64,000 nucleotides of DNA. Source: Stieleria neptunia (GTDB lineage: Bacteria; Planctomycetota; Planctomycetia; Pirellulales; Pirellulaceae). The notes under the pieces were generated by a model that worked only from the letters and a program-made list of their open reading frames with translations, searched no databases and had not been told where the DNA came from. Positions 55,531 through 62,938 of this stretch are shown here, one piece after another. Position numbers and translations under genes: made by a program. The DNA is taken from positions 1,984,001 through 2,048,000 of the forward strand of contig NZ_CP037423.1 of NCBI RefSeq assembly GCF_007754155.1, given 5' to 3'. Position 1 is the first letter of the stretch. Each line of letters starts with the position of its first letter.

Positions 55531-55989
55531 TCATTCTGGCTCCCTTCTCCCCCGCGGCGAGAGCGAGTGGTGCTCGCTCTCGTCGTGGGGGAGAAGGGCT
55601 GGGGATGAGGGGGCACGTCCTTCCATCCGCTCGTCAATCGCCTGCTCGATCCGGCGCCGCACGGCAACAGCATTCCTCAAGACCTCGTAACCGAGAACCC
55701 GCACGACGTGATATCCTCCCTCGGCCAAATATCGGTCGCGACGCTGATCATGCTGACGGCCTTCATTGGTCTGATGAGGTTCACCATCAACCTCAACAAT
55801 CAACTTCAAGGCCACACAACAGAAGTCGACTGTATACGGAGAAATTGCGTATTCGCGCCGAAACTTCTGATTTCGACACCGGCGATTGCGCAACATTTGC
55901 CAAACATCCTGAGCAAACTCGTTTGCGCGGACCCGTTGATCGCGGGCGAAGGAAATCGCCTTTGGATCCCTTCGAGCTCTTCTGTTCAT
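55531..55989 (-). CDS. DUF559 (Vsr-like PD-(D/E)XK) nuclease-domain protein
   Basis: 152 residues from ATG 55989 (a TTG at 56007 is also open). The DUF559 core is complete: ANEFAQDVWQMLRNRRCRNQ, KFRREYAISPYTVDFCC (Asp55), LKLIVEVDGEPHQ (Glu67 and Asp69, the ExD of the nuclease-like site), RDRYLAEGGYHVVRVLGYEV and a terminal helix. DUF559 proteins share the very-short-patch-repair endonuclease fold; their activity is largely untested. Residues 125-152 (from about RAPSSPALLPHDESEHH onward) are translated from the left hairpin repeat, so the repeat extends the protein. The gene is framed by inverted copies of that repeat. Confidence 0.92.
   Translation of the reverse strand: MNRRARRDPKAISFARDQRVRANEFAQDVWQMLRNRRCRNQKFRREYAISPYTVDFCCVALKLIVEVDGEPHQTNEGRQHDQRRDRYLAEGGYHVVRVLGYEVLRNAVAVRRRIEQAIDERMEGRAPSSPALLPHDESEHHSLSPRGRREPE
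55537..55616 (-). repeat. DUF559-element hairpin repeat, left copy (family F)
   Basis: An 80-bp repeat with outer end TGGCTCCCTTCTCCCCC and inner end GGGGATGAGGGGGCA. It contains an inner stem CGGCGAGAGCGAG/CTCGCTCTCGTCG with one mismatch. In reverse complement it matches 56022-56102 at both ends. It overlaps the 3' end of the DUF559 reading frame. Confidence 0.9.
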
Positions 55990-56021
55990 GCTGCCCCTAC
56001 GATTCAAGGGTGACGCCTGCT

Positions 56022-56102
56022 TGCCCCCTCATCCCCAACCCTTCTCCCCCTTCGATGAAAGCGAGCACGACTCGCTTTCATCGAAGGGGGAGAAGGGAGC
56101 CA
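56022..56102 (+). repeat. DUF559-element hairpin repeat, right copy (family F)
   Basis: This 81-bp copy has inner end TGCCCCCTCATCCCC and outer end GGGGGAGAAGGGAGCCA. Its stem CTTCGATGAAAGCGAG/CTCGCTTTCATCGAAG is perfect but has a different sequence from the left copy's stem. The remaining 56103-56355 stretch, before the PhoD stop, shows no convincing gene. Confidence 0.9.
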
Positions 56103-56355
56103 GTATAGAGGTAGGCCGGCCACCGAGTGGAAATCGCAAATTCGCACTCTGTCCAATGCCGGACGCAGATTGAAACGCCCGCTTTCACCGCATCGGTTGG
56201 ACCATTCGACGCATTTTTCGCAGTTTTCTTCTTGCAGTCGGTGGCGGACACCGTCGCGCGGTTTGACGTGCAATTTGTACGCGCCGGCGGCTGTCGCCGG
56301 CGGGACGATGGGATGCTGGTCGGCGAGCTGGCCGAATCGCAGCCTGCCTGCGATC

Positions 56356-58248
56356 TCAACGCTCGGTCGAAATCGATTCGGCGTAGGCGAGTTCTCCCGT
56401 TCGGCCGTCGTAGTACTGGAACACGACTTGCGGGTGTGGGTAGGCGACCAAGCGTTTGCCGCCCAGTTTCTGCGGCATGTTGAATACGTTGTTGACCTGA
56501 ACGACACAGAAGTACGGATACAACCGCTCCAGCCGTGGCAGATCCGGCAGGATGTAACTGCTCCAGCGGATGTCGCACTCCCGCGGTCCGAATTTAAACT
56601 TGCCCGTCGCCGGGCGGTCGCTCTCGTCGTTGACGGGCACGTGGTTGACGCTGTTGTGCGGTCCGCAACAGAACTCCCAGACGTTGTCGGTGACCTTGAT
56701 CGCAAAGCTGTTGTGCAGATCACCCGTCATCACAAACACACGCTTGCCGATCTTTTCCCACTCGGCGATCAAAAACTCGCGTTCATCAAAGAACCCCGTC
56801 CAGGCTTCTTCCTTGTTCGCCGCGTCGGCTTCGAATCCGCCCGCACCGCTATGCGGGATCATGAACGGGACGGTCGAGATCACGAAGCGGAAATCGGCGT
56901 CGCTTTCACGCATGCTGCGCAGCAACCATTCCCGTTGCGGCCGACCCAGCATCGAAACGCCCGGCTTGTCCCGCTCGGTGACGTCGTGCATTTGACGATC
57001 GCCGCGCGTGTCGATGAAATAAAATTCGCAATTGCCGACGCGTTTCTTTCCATAGCTTCGTCGACCGATCGAATAGCTGACGTTGGTGTCGTCGATTTTC
57101 GCCGGCATGTGCAACCGCAATGTGTGCGGGTCGATGACTTCGACGATGTCATAGACGTAGGAGTTCTTGTGGCCGGCATCGTCATCGAATTCCATGTCGT
57201 TGACACCGGCTTCGGGCGTGCCCCAGTGGACGTGCAGGTTGCCCATTTCCGAAAGCGGCATCTTGGTGAAGTCGGCGTTTTGATCGTACAGCAGATCGCT
57301 GTCCCGGCGCATCGTCGCTTTACCGAAATGAATCGGATGGTGGTATTCGGTCGGATTGGCCCAGCCCAGGTAGTCGTACCAGGCTTGTGTTCCGATGTCG
57401 CGAAAAACCGTGCGGCGGTGACGTTTGCCGGTTTCCGCCGAGCCCCAAATGTCGTTGACCAGTTCGTGATCATCGAAGGTGAAGTAGCTGGGCACATGGC
57501 GATGCCAATGCGACAGCGATTCACCGCGGTCCAGGTACAATTTGTAGTTCTCCCAGACGCCGATGATCGTGGGCGCGATTTGGGCGACTCGCGGTTTGGC
57601 GCTGGCCCCTTGGACGAGCTGCCAGGCGTCCGGCGGATACCGCCGCTGTTCTTCGTACAGCCAATCGCCGTTCATCACGTGGAAGTGGACCTTGTCGGCC
57701 CAGTCGCGACCCAGGTGCTCGTAGGTCGTTGCCCGATGTCCGCCGCCGTGCAGCGGGTTTTGGTTGGCGCACGATCCGATCTGGAAACGGAAATTGAACA
57801 GCCCGTCGGGATTGTAGGTTTCGTTCCGCGACTGATCCGCACTGGGCAGCGTCCGGAAGCTGCCCGGCAAGCCGTGGGGCCGCGCGTTGACCCAGACCTG
57901 ATAGTGATACCGGGTGTCGCTTGATAACCCGACCAAATCAACGACGCCGGTGTTGTCGTGACCGATCGTCGTCTGGCCGGGCTCACTGACCAAATCCATG
58001 TTGTCCGCCGCGGTGCCGTAATGGACTTCGAATTGTCCCGGATCCGACGTCCGTGCCCAGACCCGCATCGATGTCGCCGTGGGCTGGCCCAGCATCGGCC
58101 CATGGGTCAACCGGATCGGATCCCGGGCCGTGGAGATGGTGATCGAGGCATCGGCCGGATCGGCAACGTGATGCTTGGGTGGCGGAGCGTCTTGTGCGTG
58201 AACGATCGATCCGAGAGCGAGCAAAAACAAGGCCAGCGTGGTTCGCAT
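56356..58248 (-). CDS. PhoD-like alkaline phosphatase family protein, secreted
   Basis: 630 residues with a signal peptide (MRTTLALFLLALGSIVHAQD). An N-terminal Fn3-like PhoD domain has THGPMLGQPTATSMRVWART and DTRYHYQVWVN. The metallophosphatase core has FRFQIGSCANQN, KVHFHVMNGDWLYEEQRRYP, the His/Asp-rich PSYFTFDDHELVND, and FYFIDTRGDRQ. Near the end are ISTVPFMIPHSGAGG and KRVFVMTGDLHNSFAIKVTD. The spacing of GD, DDHE and GDLH motifs is that of PhoD enzymes, which hydrolyse phosphodiesters and monoesters in the periplasm with calcium and iron. The 630-residue length is slightly long. It is co-oriented with the GDPD-like gene upstream. Confidence 0.9.
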   Translation of the reverse strand: MRTTLALFLLALGSIVHAQDAPPPKHHVADPADASITISTARDPIRLTHGPMLGQPTATSMRVWARTSDPGQFEVHYGTAADNMDLVSEPGQTTIGHDNTGVVDLVGLSSDTRYHYQVWVNARPHGLPGSFRTLPSADQSRNETYNPDGLFNFRFQIGSCANQNPLHGGGHRATTYEHLGRDWADKVHFHVMNGDWLYEEQRRYPPDAWQLVQGASAKPRVAQIAPTIIGVWENYKLYLDRGESLSHWHRHVPSYFTFDDHELVNDIWGSAETGKRHRRTVFRDIGTQAWYDYLGWANPTEYHHPIHFGKATMRRDSDLLYDQNADFTKMPLSEMGNLHVHWGTPEAGVNDMEFDDDAGHKNSYVYDIVEVIDPHTLRLHMPAKIDDTNVSYSIGRRSYGKKRVGNCEFYFIDTRGDRQMHDVTERDKPGVSMLGRPQREWLLRSMRESDADFRFVISTVPFMIPHSGAGGFEADAANKEEAWTGFFDEREFLIAEWEKIGKRVFVMTGDLHNSFAIKVTDNVWEFCCGPHNSVNHVPVNDESDRPATGKFKFGPRECDIRWSSYILPDLPRLERLYPYFCVVQVNNVFNMPQKLGGKRLVAYPHPQVVFQYYDGRTGELAYAESISTER

Positions 58249-58336
58249 GGGGAGCAGTCAAGTGCGCGGGGAGACACGGGGAAACGGGGGCTGCAGTTTA
58301 TCCGATCTGCCGCGATCACGTGCGGTGCTCAATGCG

Positions 58337-59137
58337 TCATCGGGACCGCAAGAATTCGGCCAGCCCGACCAGGTCGTCGGTGTTGATCAGGTCCACGCCC
58401 GCGTCGGCCAGGGCCGCCCATACGGTTGGCTTGTCTGGCGTCGCCCAAAATCGCACCCGCCGTCGGTCGGCATGAGCTTGCTGCAGGACACGTGTCAATT
58501 TTTCGCGATCCGCCTGCGGCATTTCGCCGACACCGCGCCATTGGAAATTGCGTCCCCAGTGATCGCTGATCAACGGCAAGAGGTCTGGTGAGAGGTCGCT
58601 GTCCAGGTCTGAAAGCCGGCCGTCGATTCCCGCGTAACGCGTCGGGTCGGCCTGAATCTCTTTGACTGCACGATTGCCGCTGATGATCGCGGTGACGGCG
58701 CCGGGGTGGACGCCCTGTTCGTCGACGTGGGTCAAGATGTCTTGATAGTCGGACAATACAGTGTCCAAGGCTCGATAGGTTGATTCCCCTTCGGATTTGA
58801 TGTCGATCAACAACGTCAACGTTTGTCCGTCGCCGTAGACGCTGCCACCGGACTGGTGAATGTGTTTGCGGAGCGGATCGAGGTAGAGGCTCTTCAACGT
58901 CCGCTCGGGCGACGTTTTGTCTCGATCATGCGCGACCAAGAGTTCGCCGTCGATGAGATAGATGTCCGCTTCAACGCTACAAAACCCGTTGTCCAAGGCG
59001 TCCAGCAAGGGACGGTCGTGCAAGTAATCGTTGTGGGCGTGGGCTTGCCGCGCGGGGGTGACGGATTGGGCGAAGCGGGGCGATGCGATGCCGATGTTGA
59101 GGGTGAACAGGAGACAGGTGATCGCAGTTCGGTGCAT
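58337..59137 (-). CDS. GDPD/PI-PLC-like secreted phosphodiesterase
   Basis: 266 residues from ATG 59137, which opens a signal peptide (MHRTAITCLLFTLNIGIASP). Codons upstream come from a minisatellite. Motifs of the PLC-like phosphodiesterase barrel are ARQAHAHNDYLHDRPLLDAL (His/Asn), GFCSVEADIYLIDGELLVAH (Glu-x-Asp) with a following HDRDKTSPERTLKSLYLDPL, LLIDIKSEGESTYRALDTVL, RFWATPDKPTVWAALADAGV and NTDDLVGLAEFL. The His, Glu and Asp needed for metal and phosphodiester chemistry are present. It reads toward the PhoD gene 89 bp away, and both may scavenge phosphate from exported phosphodiesters. Confidence 0.88.
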   Translation of the reverse strand: MHRTAITCLLFTLNIGIASPRFAQSVTPARQAHAHNDYLHDRPLLDALDNGFCSVEADIYLIDGELLVAHDRDKTSPERTLKSLYLDPLRKHIHQSGGSVYGDGQTLTLLIDIKSEGESTYRALDTVLSDYQDILTHVDEQGVHPGAVTAIISGNRAVKEIQADPTRYAGIDGRLSDLDSDLSPDLLPLISDHWGRNFQWRGVGEMPQADREKLTRVLQQAHADRRRVRFWATPDKPTVWAALADAGVDLINTDDLVGLAEFLRSR

Positions 59138-59149
59138 GGTGGTGGAGGG

Positions 59150-59208
59150 CAAAACGATGGGGGCAAAACGATGGGGTGGCAGAATGATGGGGTGGCAGAA
59201 TGATGGGG
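59150..59208. repeat. Minisatellite, second locus of the 15/18-bp G-rich units
   Basis: Two CAAAACGATGGGG(G) units and two TGGCAGAATGATGGGG units, matching 3201-3386 some 56 kb away. They begin 13 bp upstream of the GDPD-like start, where that gene's leader and perhaps promoter should lie. Confidence 0.85.
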
Positions 59209-59260
59209 CGGCCGGAACGTAGGGCATGCTGTGCATGCCAAGTTCAACGTTGACGGAGCA

Positions 59261-59623
59261 CTAGAAGTCGAGTCGTTTGAGGAACCGTTGGCCGAAGCGG
59301 CCGTAATCTTGGCCGTCCACATCGCGGTCGCCATCGGTGTCGCCGAAATGTCGGAAGAACGCGTCGGGCGCTTGATCGCCGAAAGAGACGTCGTCGTCCA
59401 TGGTCAGCCCGCCGGACATGAACTCCGCAGCGATCACGGTCAGTTCGTAGTTGCCGTCTTGAAGCGAATGGAGGCCGGTCGCGTGGGTGACCACGGCGGG
59501 GCCGGGCAAGAACGTCAACGTGGCGACGGTCTTGCCGTTTTGGATTTCGGTCGCAAGCGAAAGATCCACCTGTCGGCGATCCAACCGATTGACTCTGTTC
59601 GTGCGATTCCGTGTCTTTTTCAT
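59261..59623 (-). pseudogene. C-terminal fragment of a dockerin-type planctomycete surface protein
   Basis: A 120-codon frame that resembles only the last ~100 residues of the large LEPR-XLL/dockerin surface proteins of planctomycetes: QVDLSLATEIQNGKTVATLT, LHSLQDGNYELTVIAAEFMS, DAFFRHFGDTDGDRDVDGQD and YGRFGQRFLKRLDF. DTDGDRDVDGQD is a calcium-binding dockerin/EF-like loop. The N-terminus (MKKTRNRTNRVNRLDRRQ) lacks a signal peptide and looks accidental, so this is probably a truncated remnant. It could still be transcribed as a short protein. Confidence 0.6.
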
Positions 59624-59630
59624 TCGCGGA

Positions 59631-60086
59631 TTATAATTGCGACACGATCGCCCATGTAAAACTGATGGTCAGGCTGGCCAACACGAGTGTCACGGAAACA
59701 CAACCCGAGCGTCGGGATTCGACAGCCGATGGGCCGGAGTTCGGCGCGTCCGGGTTCGCCTTGAGTTGGTTGATCCGCGAATCGACAAACGCGCGACATT
59801 CCCGCAGCGATTTTCCGGTCAGCTTCCGATAATGCTTGACCGCGTGCAGTCTTTTGCCCTCTGCGAGCGCTTGGTCGATCTGTTGCATCACCTCGTCCCT
59901 TTCCGCCGAGGACGTCCCCGCGGGGCCGCGATCGTCGGGGTCACTCTGGATGGCTTCGACCGCGTTTTTGGCTTCAAGTAGTGAACATTCCATCCAGTCC
60001 TTGTACAACTTGACCGCTGCGATCTTGCCCTGCCGTTTGAGTGCGGACTGAATCTGATCACGCTGTGCTTGGCTGAGTGGTTTCAT
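59631..60086 (-). CDS. Tail-anchored protein with two ribosomal L7/L12 C-terminal-like motifs
   Basis: 151 residues from ATG 60086. Two copies of a helix-helix motif resembling the L7/L12 C-terminal domain are seen. The first is IQSALKRQGKIAAVKLYKDW then SLLEAKNAVEAI, at about residues 12-46. The second is IDQALAEGKRLHAVKHYRKL then SLRECRAFVDSRI, at about 70-106. A hydrophobic C-terminal segment (CVSVTLVLASLTISFTWAIV, ending SQL) looks like a single tail anchor. The L7/L12 domain normally recruits GTPase translation factors. What a membrane-anchored tandem would bind is unknown. Confidence 0.75.
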   Translation of the reverse strand: MKPLSQAQRDQIQSALKRQGKIAAVKLYKDWMECSLLEAKNAVEAIQSDPDDRGPAGTSSAERDEVMQQIDQALAEGKRLHAVKHYRKLTGKSLRECRAFVDSRINQLKANPDAPNSGPSAVESRRSGCVSVTLVLASLTISFTWAIVSQL

Positions 60087-60144
60087 GAAACTTTTGTTTG
60101 ATTTGGTTCAGCGTTGATTTTTATTTTTGCCAATTGGCATCCAC

Positions 60145-60160
60145 TGGCACTGATTTTGTG
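60145..60160 (+). promoter_or_regulatory. Weak sigma-54-like -24/-12 site upstream of the small cytochrome
   Basis: TGGCAC-N5-TTGTG matches the sigma-54 consensus except that the -12 GC is GT. It lies 94 bp before the cytochrome start. An activator-binding site was not recognised. Confidence 0.25.
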
Positions 60161-60253
60161 GCACACGAGCGACCGATCACCTATATCTATCGCTATCCGG
60201 AGGAGCGCCCGGGCCGGTTTTTCTTCATGGTACCATTAAGAGAGTTGACAACG

Positions 60254-60634
60254 ATGCGAGCGAAGATTTTCGGTGGCCTAGTTTGTTTGGTCGCCGTGGC
60301 CTTGGTCGGCCTGCCTGCGATTGCCGCAGACGATGACAGTGACAAGCCCAAGTTCAAAACGAAGCAGGTGATGAAAGAGGCCTTCAAGGGTCCGCTGCTG
60401 AAAAAGGTTGCCGGTGGCGACGGATCGGCCGAAGACGCCAAGAAGTTGCACGCGATGCTGGTCGCCCTTTCCAAGAACGAGCCGCCGCGTGGCGAGGAAA
60501 AAAGTTGGAAAGAACTGACCGGTGCCTTGGTCAAAGCCGGCAAGGCCGCGGTCGAAGGTGACGCCGACGCCGGCGCGATGCTGAAAAAAGCGGCCAACTG
60601 CAAAGCCTGTCACAGCAAGCACAAGCCCAGCTAG
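60254..60634 (+). CDS. Small secreted cytochrome c-like protein
   Basis: 126 residues from ATG 60254, which opens a signal peptide (MRAKIFGGLVCLVAVALVGL, cleaved after AIA). The mature part is Lys-rich and helical (VMKEAFKGPLLKKVAGGDGS, AEDAKKLHAMLVALSKNEPP). It ends with a single haem-attachment motif CKACHSKHKPS, very close to the C-terminus, an arrangement seen in cytochrome c'-like proteins. A distal haem ligand is not obvious. The TAG stop lies inside the terminal arm of the palindromic element at 60631. It probably works in periplasmic electron transfer. Confidence 0.8.
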   Translation: MRAKIFGGLVCLVAVALVGLPAIAADDDSDKPKFKTKQVMKEAFKGPLLKKVAGGDGSAEDAKKLHAMLVALSKNEPPRGEEKSWKELTGALVKAGKAAVEGDADAGAMLKKAANCKACHSKHKPS

Positions 60635-60776
60635 GCTCTGTCCCTAAAGTCCTGCGAGCGAAAAGGGGGTCAGGAGTCAATAGTGCGAAGCACCCGTAGG
60701 GCCGTTCCGGCTATTGACTCCTGACCCCGTTTTCGCGGCTTACTGGCGGTGAACGTGGTTTAGGGACAGAGCCTAG
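60631..60776. repeat. 146-bp nested palindromic element with perfect 18-bp ends (family E)
   Basis: The outer arms CTAGGCTCTGTCCCTAAA and TTTAGGGACAGAGCCTAG are perfect inverted repeats (60631-60648, 60759-60776). Inner arms at 60658-60683 and 60711-60736 pair over 26 bases with one mismatch and share the block GGTCAGGAGTCAATAG. It exactly fills the gap between the convergent cytochrome and decarboxylase genes, and the TAG stop of each is within an outer arm. Confidence 0.95.
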
Positions 60777-62485
60777 CCGACCGTCTTGCTCATCCGATCG
60801 GCAAGATTTTTGAGCGTATCACTGCCATCACCCTCGACCAGTTTTGCATGAATCAAGTGCGGCTGGTCGAGTGTGTCCCAGGCATCTTGGAGTGCCTTTT
60901 CAAACTCCAGTTCCGTTTCCGCATAGTGGCTCTTTCCGCAACCGTAGACGTCGAGCAACTTGCCGTAGTTCCAATGATGGATTTCGTTGTATTTCCAATC
61001 GCCGGCGTGTAAGTAACGCTCGGTGCCATAGCCGTGGTTATCGAGCAGGATCACGATCGGGCAGTGGCCGCAGCGAATCAAGGTGCTGAGTTCCTGGCCG
61101 GTCATCTGGAATGCGCCGTCACCGACGAGCACGACGACACGGTGATCGGGTCGAGCGGTTGCCGCACCCAACGCGGCGGGAACGCTGAAACCCATCGACG
61201 TGTAATAGGCCGGGCTCAAGAATTCACCCCGCTCGTGAATCGTCAGTTCCGTCGCCGCAAACAAGGAGTCGCCCACATCCGCGATCACGATCGTGTCGGC
61301 GTCGATCAAGCGATTCAGCCGGCTCATCATCCAGCTCGTCCGCAAGCCACCCTCGCCGGGTTCGCCGTGCTTTGACGAGGAGCGTTTGGTCGATGAGAGC
61401 TGTTCGGGAATCGAACGCGGTTGCGGAACCAGGCCGGATTCCACGAGCCCGACAATGAACTCTTTTAAACCGACGTTGTGATAGTGGTGGTGAGAGATAC
61501 GCAGTGTTTCACTGGTCGCGTACACGCAGCGTGCGGGATTGAGGTTGGCGGAAAAAATCCCCAAATTGATGTCGCTCATGAACGCGCCCAACAGCAGGAC
61601 CAGGTCGCTGTTCTCGACAAACTGTGTGACGGCTTGATCCCCCAAGGCGCCTTCGTACAGCCCGATGAACATCGGATGACGTTCACTGATCACACTCTTG
61701 CCCAGCATCGTGGTGGCGATCGGAATGTTGGCTGCTTCGGCCAACTGCAGTAATTCGTCTTGCAACCCGAAACGATGCACTTCCACACCGGCCAGGATGA
61801 CCGGACAGTTTGCCGATTCGATCAAGCGGCTGGTTTCACGAATGGCTTCCGTCGTCGCCTGTTGGTCGTTGACGTGACTGGATCCGCGATAGCCGTGGAC
61901 GATCGGCGGCACGACGTGCACCATGTCACGCGGCAATTCCAAGTACACCGGACGTTTGAAACGATCACAGGCGTCCAGCACGCGATCGATCTCGGCGAAT
62001 GCCGTCAGCGGATCGGAAAGCTCCGCGCCGGCGATCGTGAACTTTTCGAACACTTCGTATTGGGTCCGAAAGTCACGCACCATGTGATGCAACAACGCCC
62101 CGCTGGATCGTTCCTTTAGCCCCGGTGATCCGGTGACGACCACGACCGGCGATTTTTCCGCGAACGCGCCGGCGATCGAGTTGCAGACGCTGAGCCCGCC
62201 GACGCAGTAGGTGACGCACACCGCCCCCATGCCGTTGAGCCGTGAGTAGGCGTCGGCTGCGAACCCCGCGCAGTCCTCACGTGTGCAGCCGATCATTTCG
62301 ATCGGACTCTTTTCCAGTTCGCTGTACAGCGACAACACATAGTCGCCGGGGATGCCGAACATGTGCCCGATCCCGTAGTCTTGCAAACGCTGGATCAAGT
62401 ACTGCGCGATCGAAACATTCGCAGTCACACGTCGAGGTGATCCGGTGGCAACAGATTTTGACATCGTCGATTGAGAGGCATCCAT
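60773..62485 (-). CDS. Thiamine-diphosphate-dependent 2-keto acid decarboxylase (PDC/IPDC family)
   Basis: 570 residues. The N-terminal PYR domain has IAQYLIQRLQDYGIGHMFGI and PGDYVLSLYSELEKS, Glu70 in CTREDCAGFAADAYSRLNG (activates the cofactor), and VCVTYCVGGLSVCNSIAGAF. A central domain follows. The PP domain near residue 450 has the cofactor motif VVLVGDGAFQMTGQELSTLI plus CGHCPIVILLDNHGYGTERY. A His-His pair in ALLHHMVRDF corresponds to the HH motif of pyruvate and indolepyruvate decarboxylases rather than acetolactate synthases. A cytoplasmic enzyme that makes an aldehyde and carbon dioxide from a 2-keto acid. It stands alone, and its stop lies in the family E element. Confidence 0.92.
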   Translation of the reverse strand: MDASQSTMSKSVATGSPRRVTANVSIAQYLIQRLQDYGIGHMFGIPGDYVLSLYSELEKSPIEMIGCTREDCAGFAADAYSRLNGMGAVCVTYCVGGLSVCNSIAGAFAEKSPVVVVTGSPGLKERSSGALLHHMVRDFRTQYEVFEKFTIAGAELSDPLTAFAEIDRVLDACDRFKRPVYLELPRDMVHVVPPIVHGYRGSSHVNDQQATTEAIRETSRLIESANCPVILAGVEVHRFGLQDELLQLAEAANIPIATTMLGKSVISERHPMFIGLYEGALGDQAVTQFVENSDLVLLLGAFMSDINLGIFSANLNPARCVYATSETLRISHHHYHNVGLKEFIVGLVESGLVPQPRSIPEQLSSTKRSSSKHGEPGEGGLRTSWMMSRLNRLIDADTIVIADVGDSLFAATELTIHERGEFLSPAYYTSMGFSVPAALGAATARPDHRVVVLVGDGAFQMTGQELSTLIRCGHCPIVILLDNHGYGTERYLHAGDWKYNEIHHWNYGKLLDVYGCGKSHYAETELEFEKALQDAWDTLDQPHLIHAKLVEGDGSDTLKNLADRMSKTVG

Positions 62486-62561
62486 CGCAAAAGTCTCCCT
62501 GGGGAAGTCGAGTTCGAGTCATCCTCTATTTTAGGCATTGATCGCGACACATCTGCGGTCA

Positions 62562-62654
62562 CCCTCCCTGGCAGGGAGGGTCGAGTGCGGCGAGGGGAGG
62601 GGCGAGCGGTCGTCACTGAGCGATTCCCTGTCACATCGCCCCTCCCCGCTCCGC
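62562..62654. repeat. Nested GC-rich hairpins
   Basis: CCCTCCC-tggca-GGGAGGG (62562-62580) is followed by long arms 62587-62605 and 62636-62654 that pair at 17 of 19 positions. The latter lies just before the family C element at 62683. Together they fill most of the 62486-62938 gap, where no gene is seen. Confidence 0.7.
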
Positions 62655-62682
62655 GCATCAACTCCTTCGCGACCCTCCCCGA

Positions 62683-62846
62683 GGGACGTCGATTGTATAA
62701 GTGACGGATTTGCTCGTAGCGGTAAACGCCAAGACTTTTACAGCGCGAGCCCTCTCTGGCGTTTGCTTGCTGCGCAAACGCCGTCTCTCCCAGAGGGAGA
62801 GAGACGAAATGGGTTGCCAAAAGCTGCAGCGAATGAATCGACGTCC
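62683..62846. repeat. MITE-like element, family C, copy 2
   Basis: A 164-bp inverted relative of 33003-33169 that keeps the terminal GGGACGTCGATT and AATCGACGTCC ends and the central hairpin. It lies between two leftward genes rather than at a convergent junction. Confidence 0.85.
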
Positions 62847-62938
62847 AGAGGGAGGGTGACTTCGACTCTTGCGACTTGAGTGGACACCAATGCTGCCAGC
62901 GAGCGTGCCTTCGGCTATGTCGAGACCCACGAGGTGAA

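Noticed and set aside
55537..56102. Calling the DUF559 unit an insertion sequence
   Set aside because: No transposase motif and no target-site duplication are visible, so it is reported as a nuclease gene flanked by inverted repeats rather than as an IS.
56103..56355. Possible short Cys-containing protein on the minus strand upstream of the DUF559 element
   Set aside because: The frame continues from antisense of the PhoD 3' end into the hairpin repeat, with no start, ribosome-binding site or family resemblance.
56170..57924. 584-codon open frame antisense to the PhoD gene
   Set aside because: It overlaps a gene with complete PhoD motifs and itself has only biased antisense-like composition.
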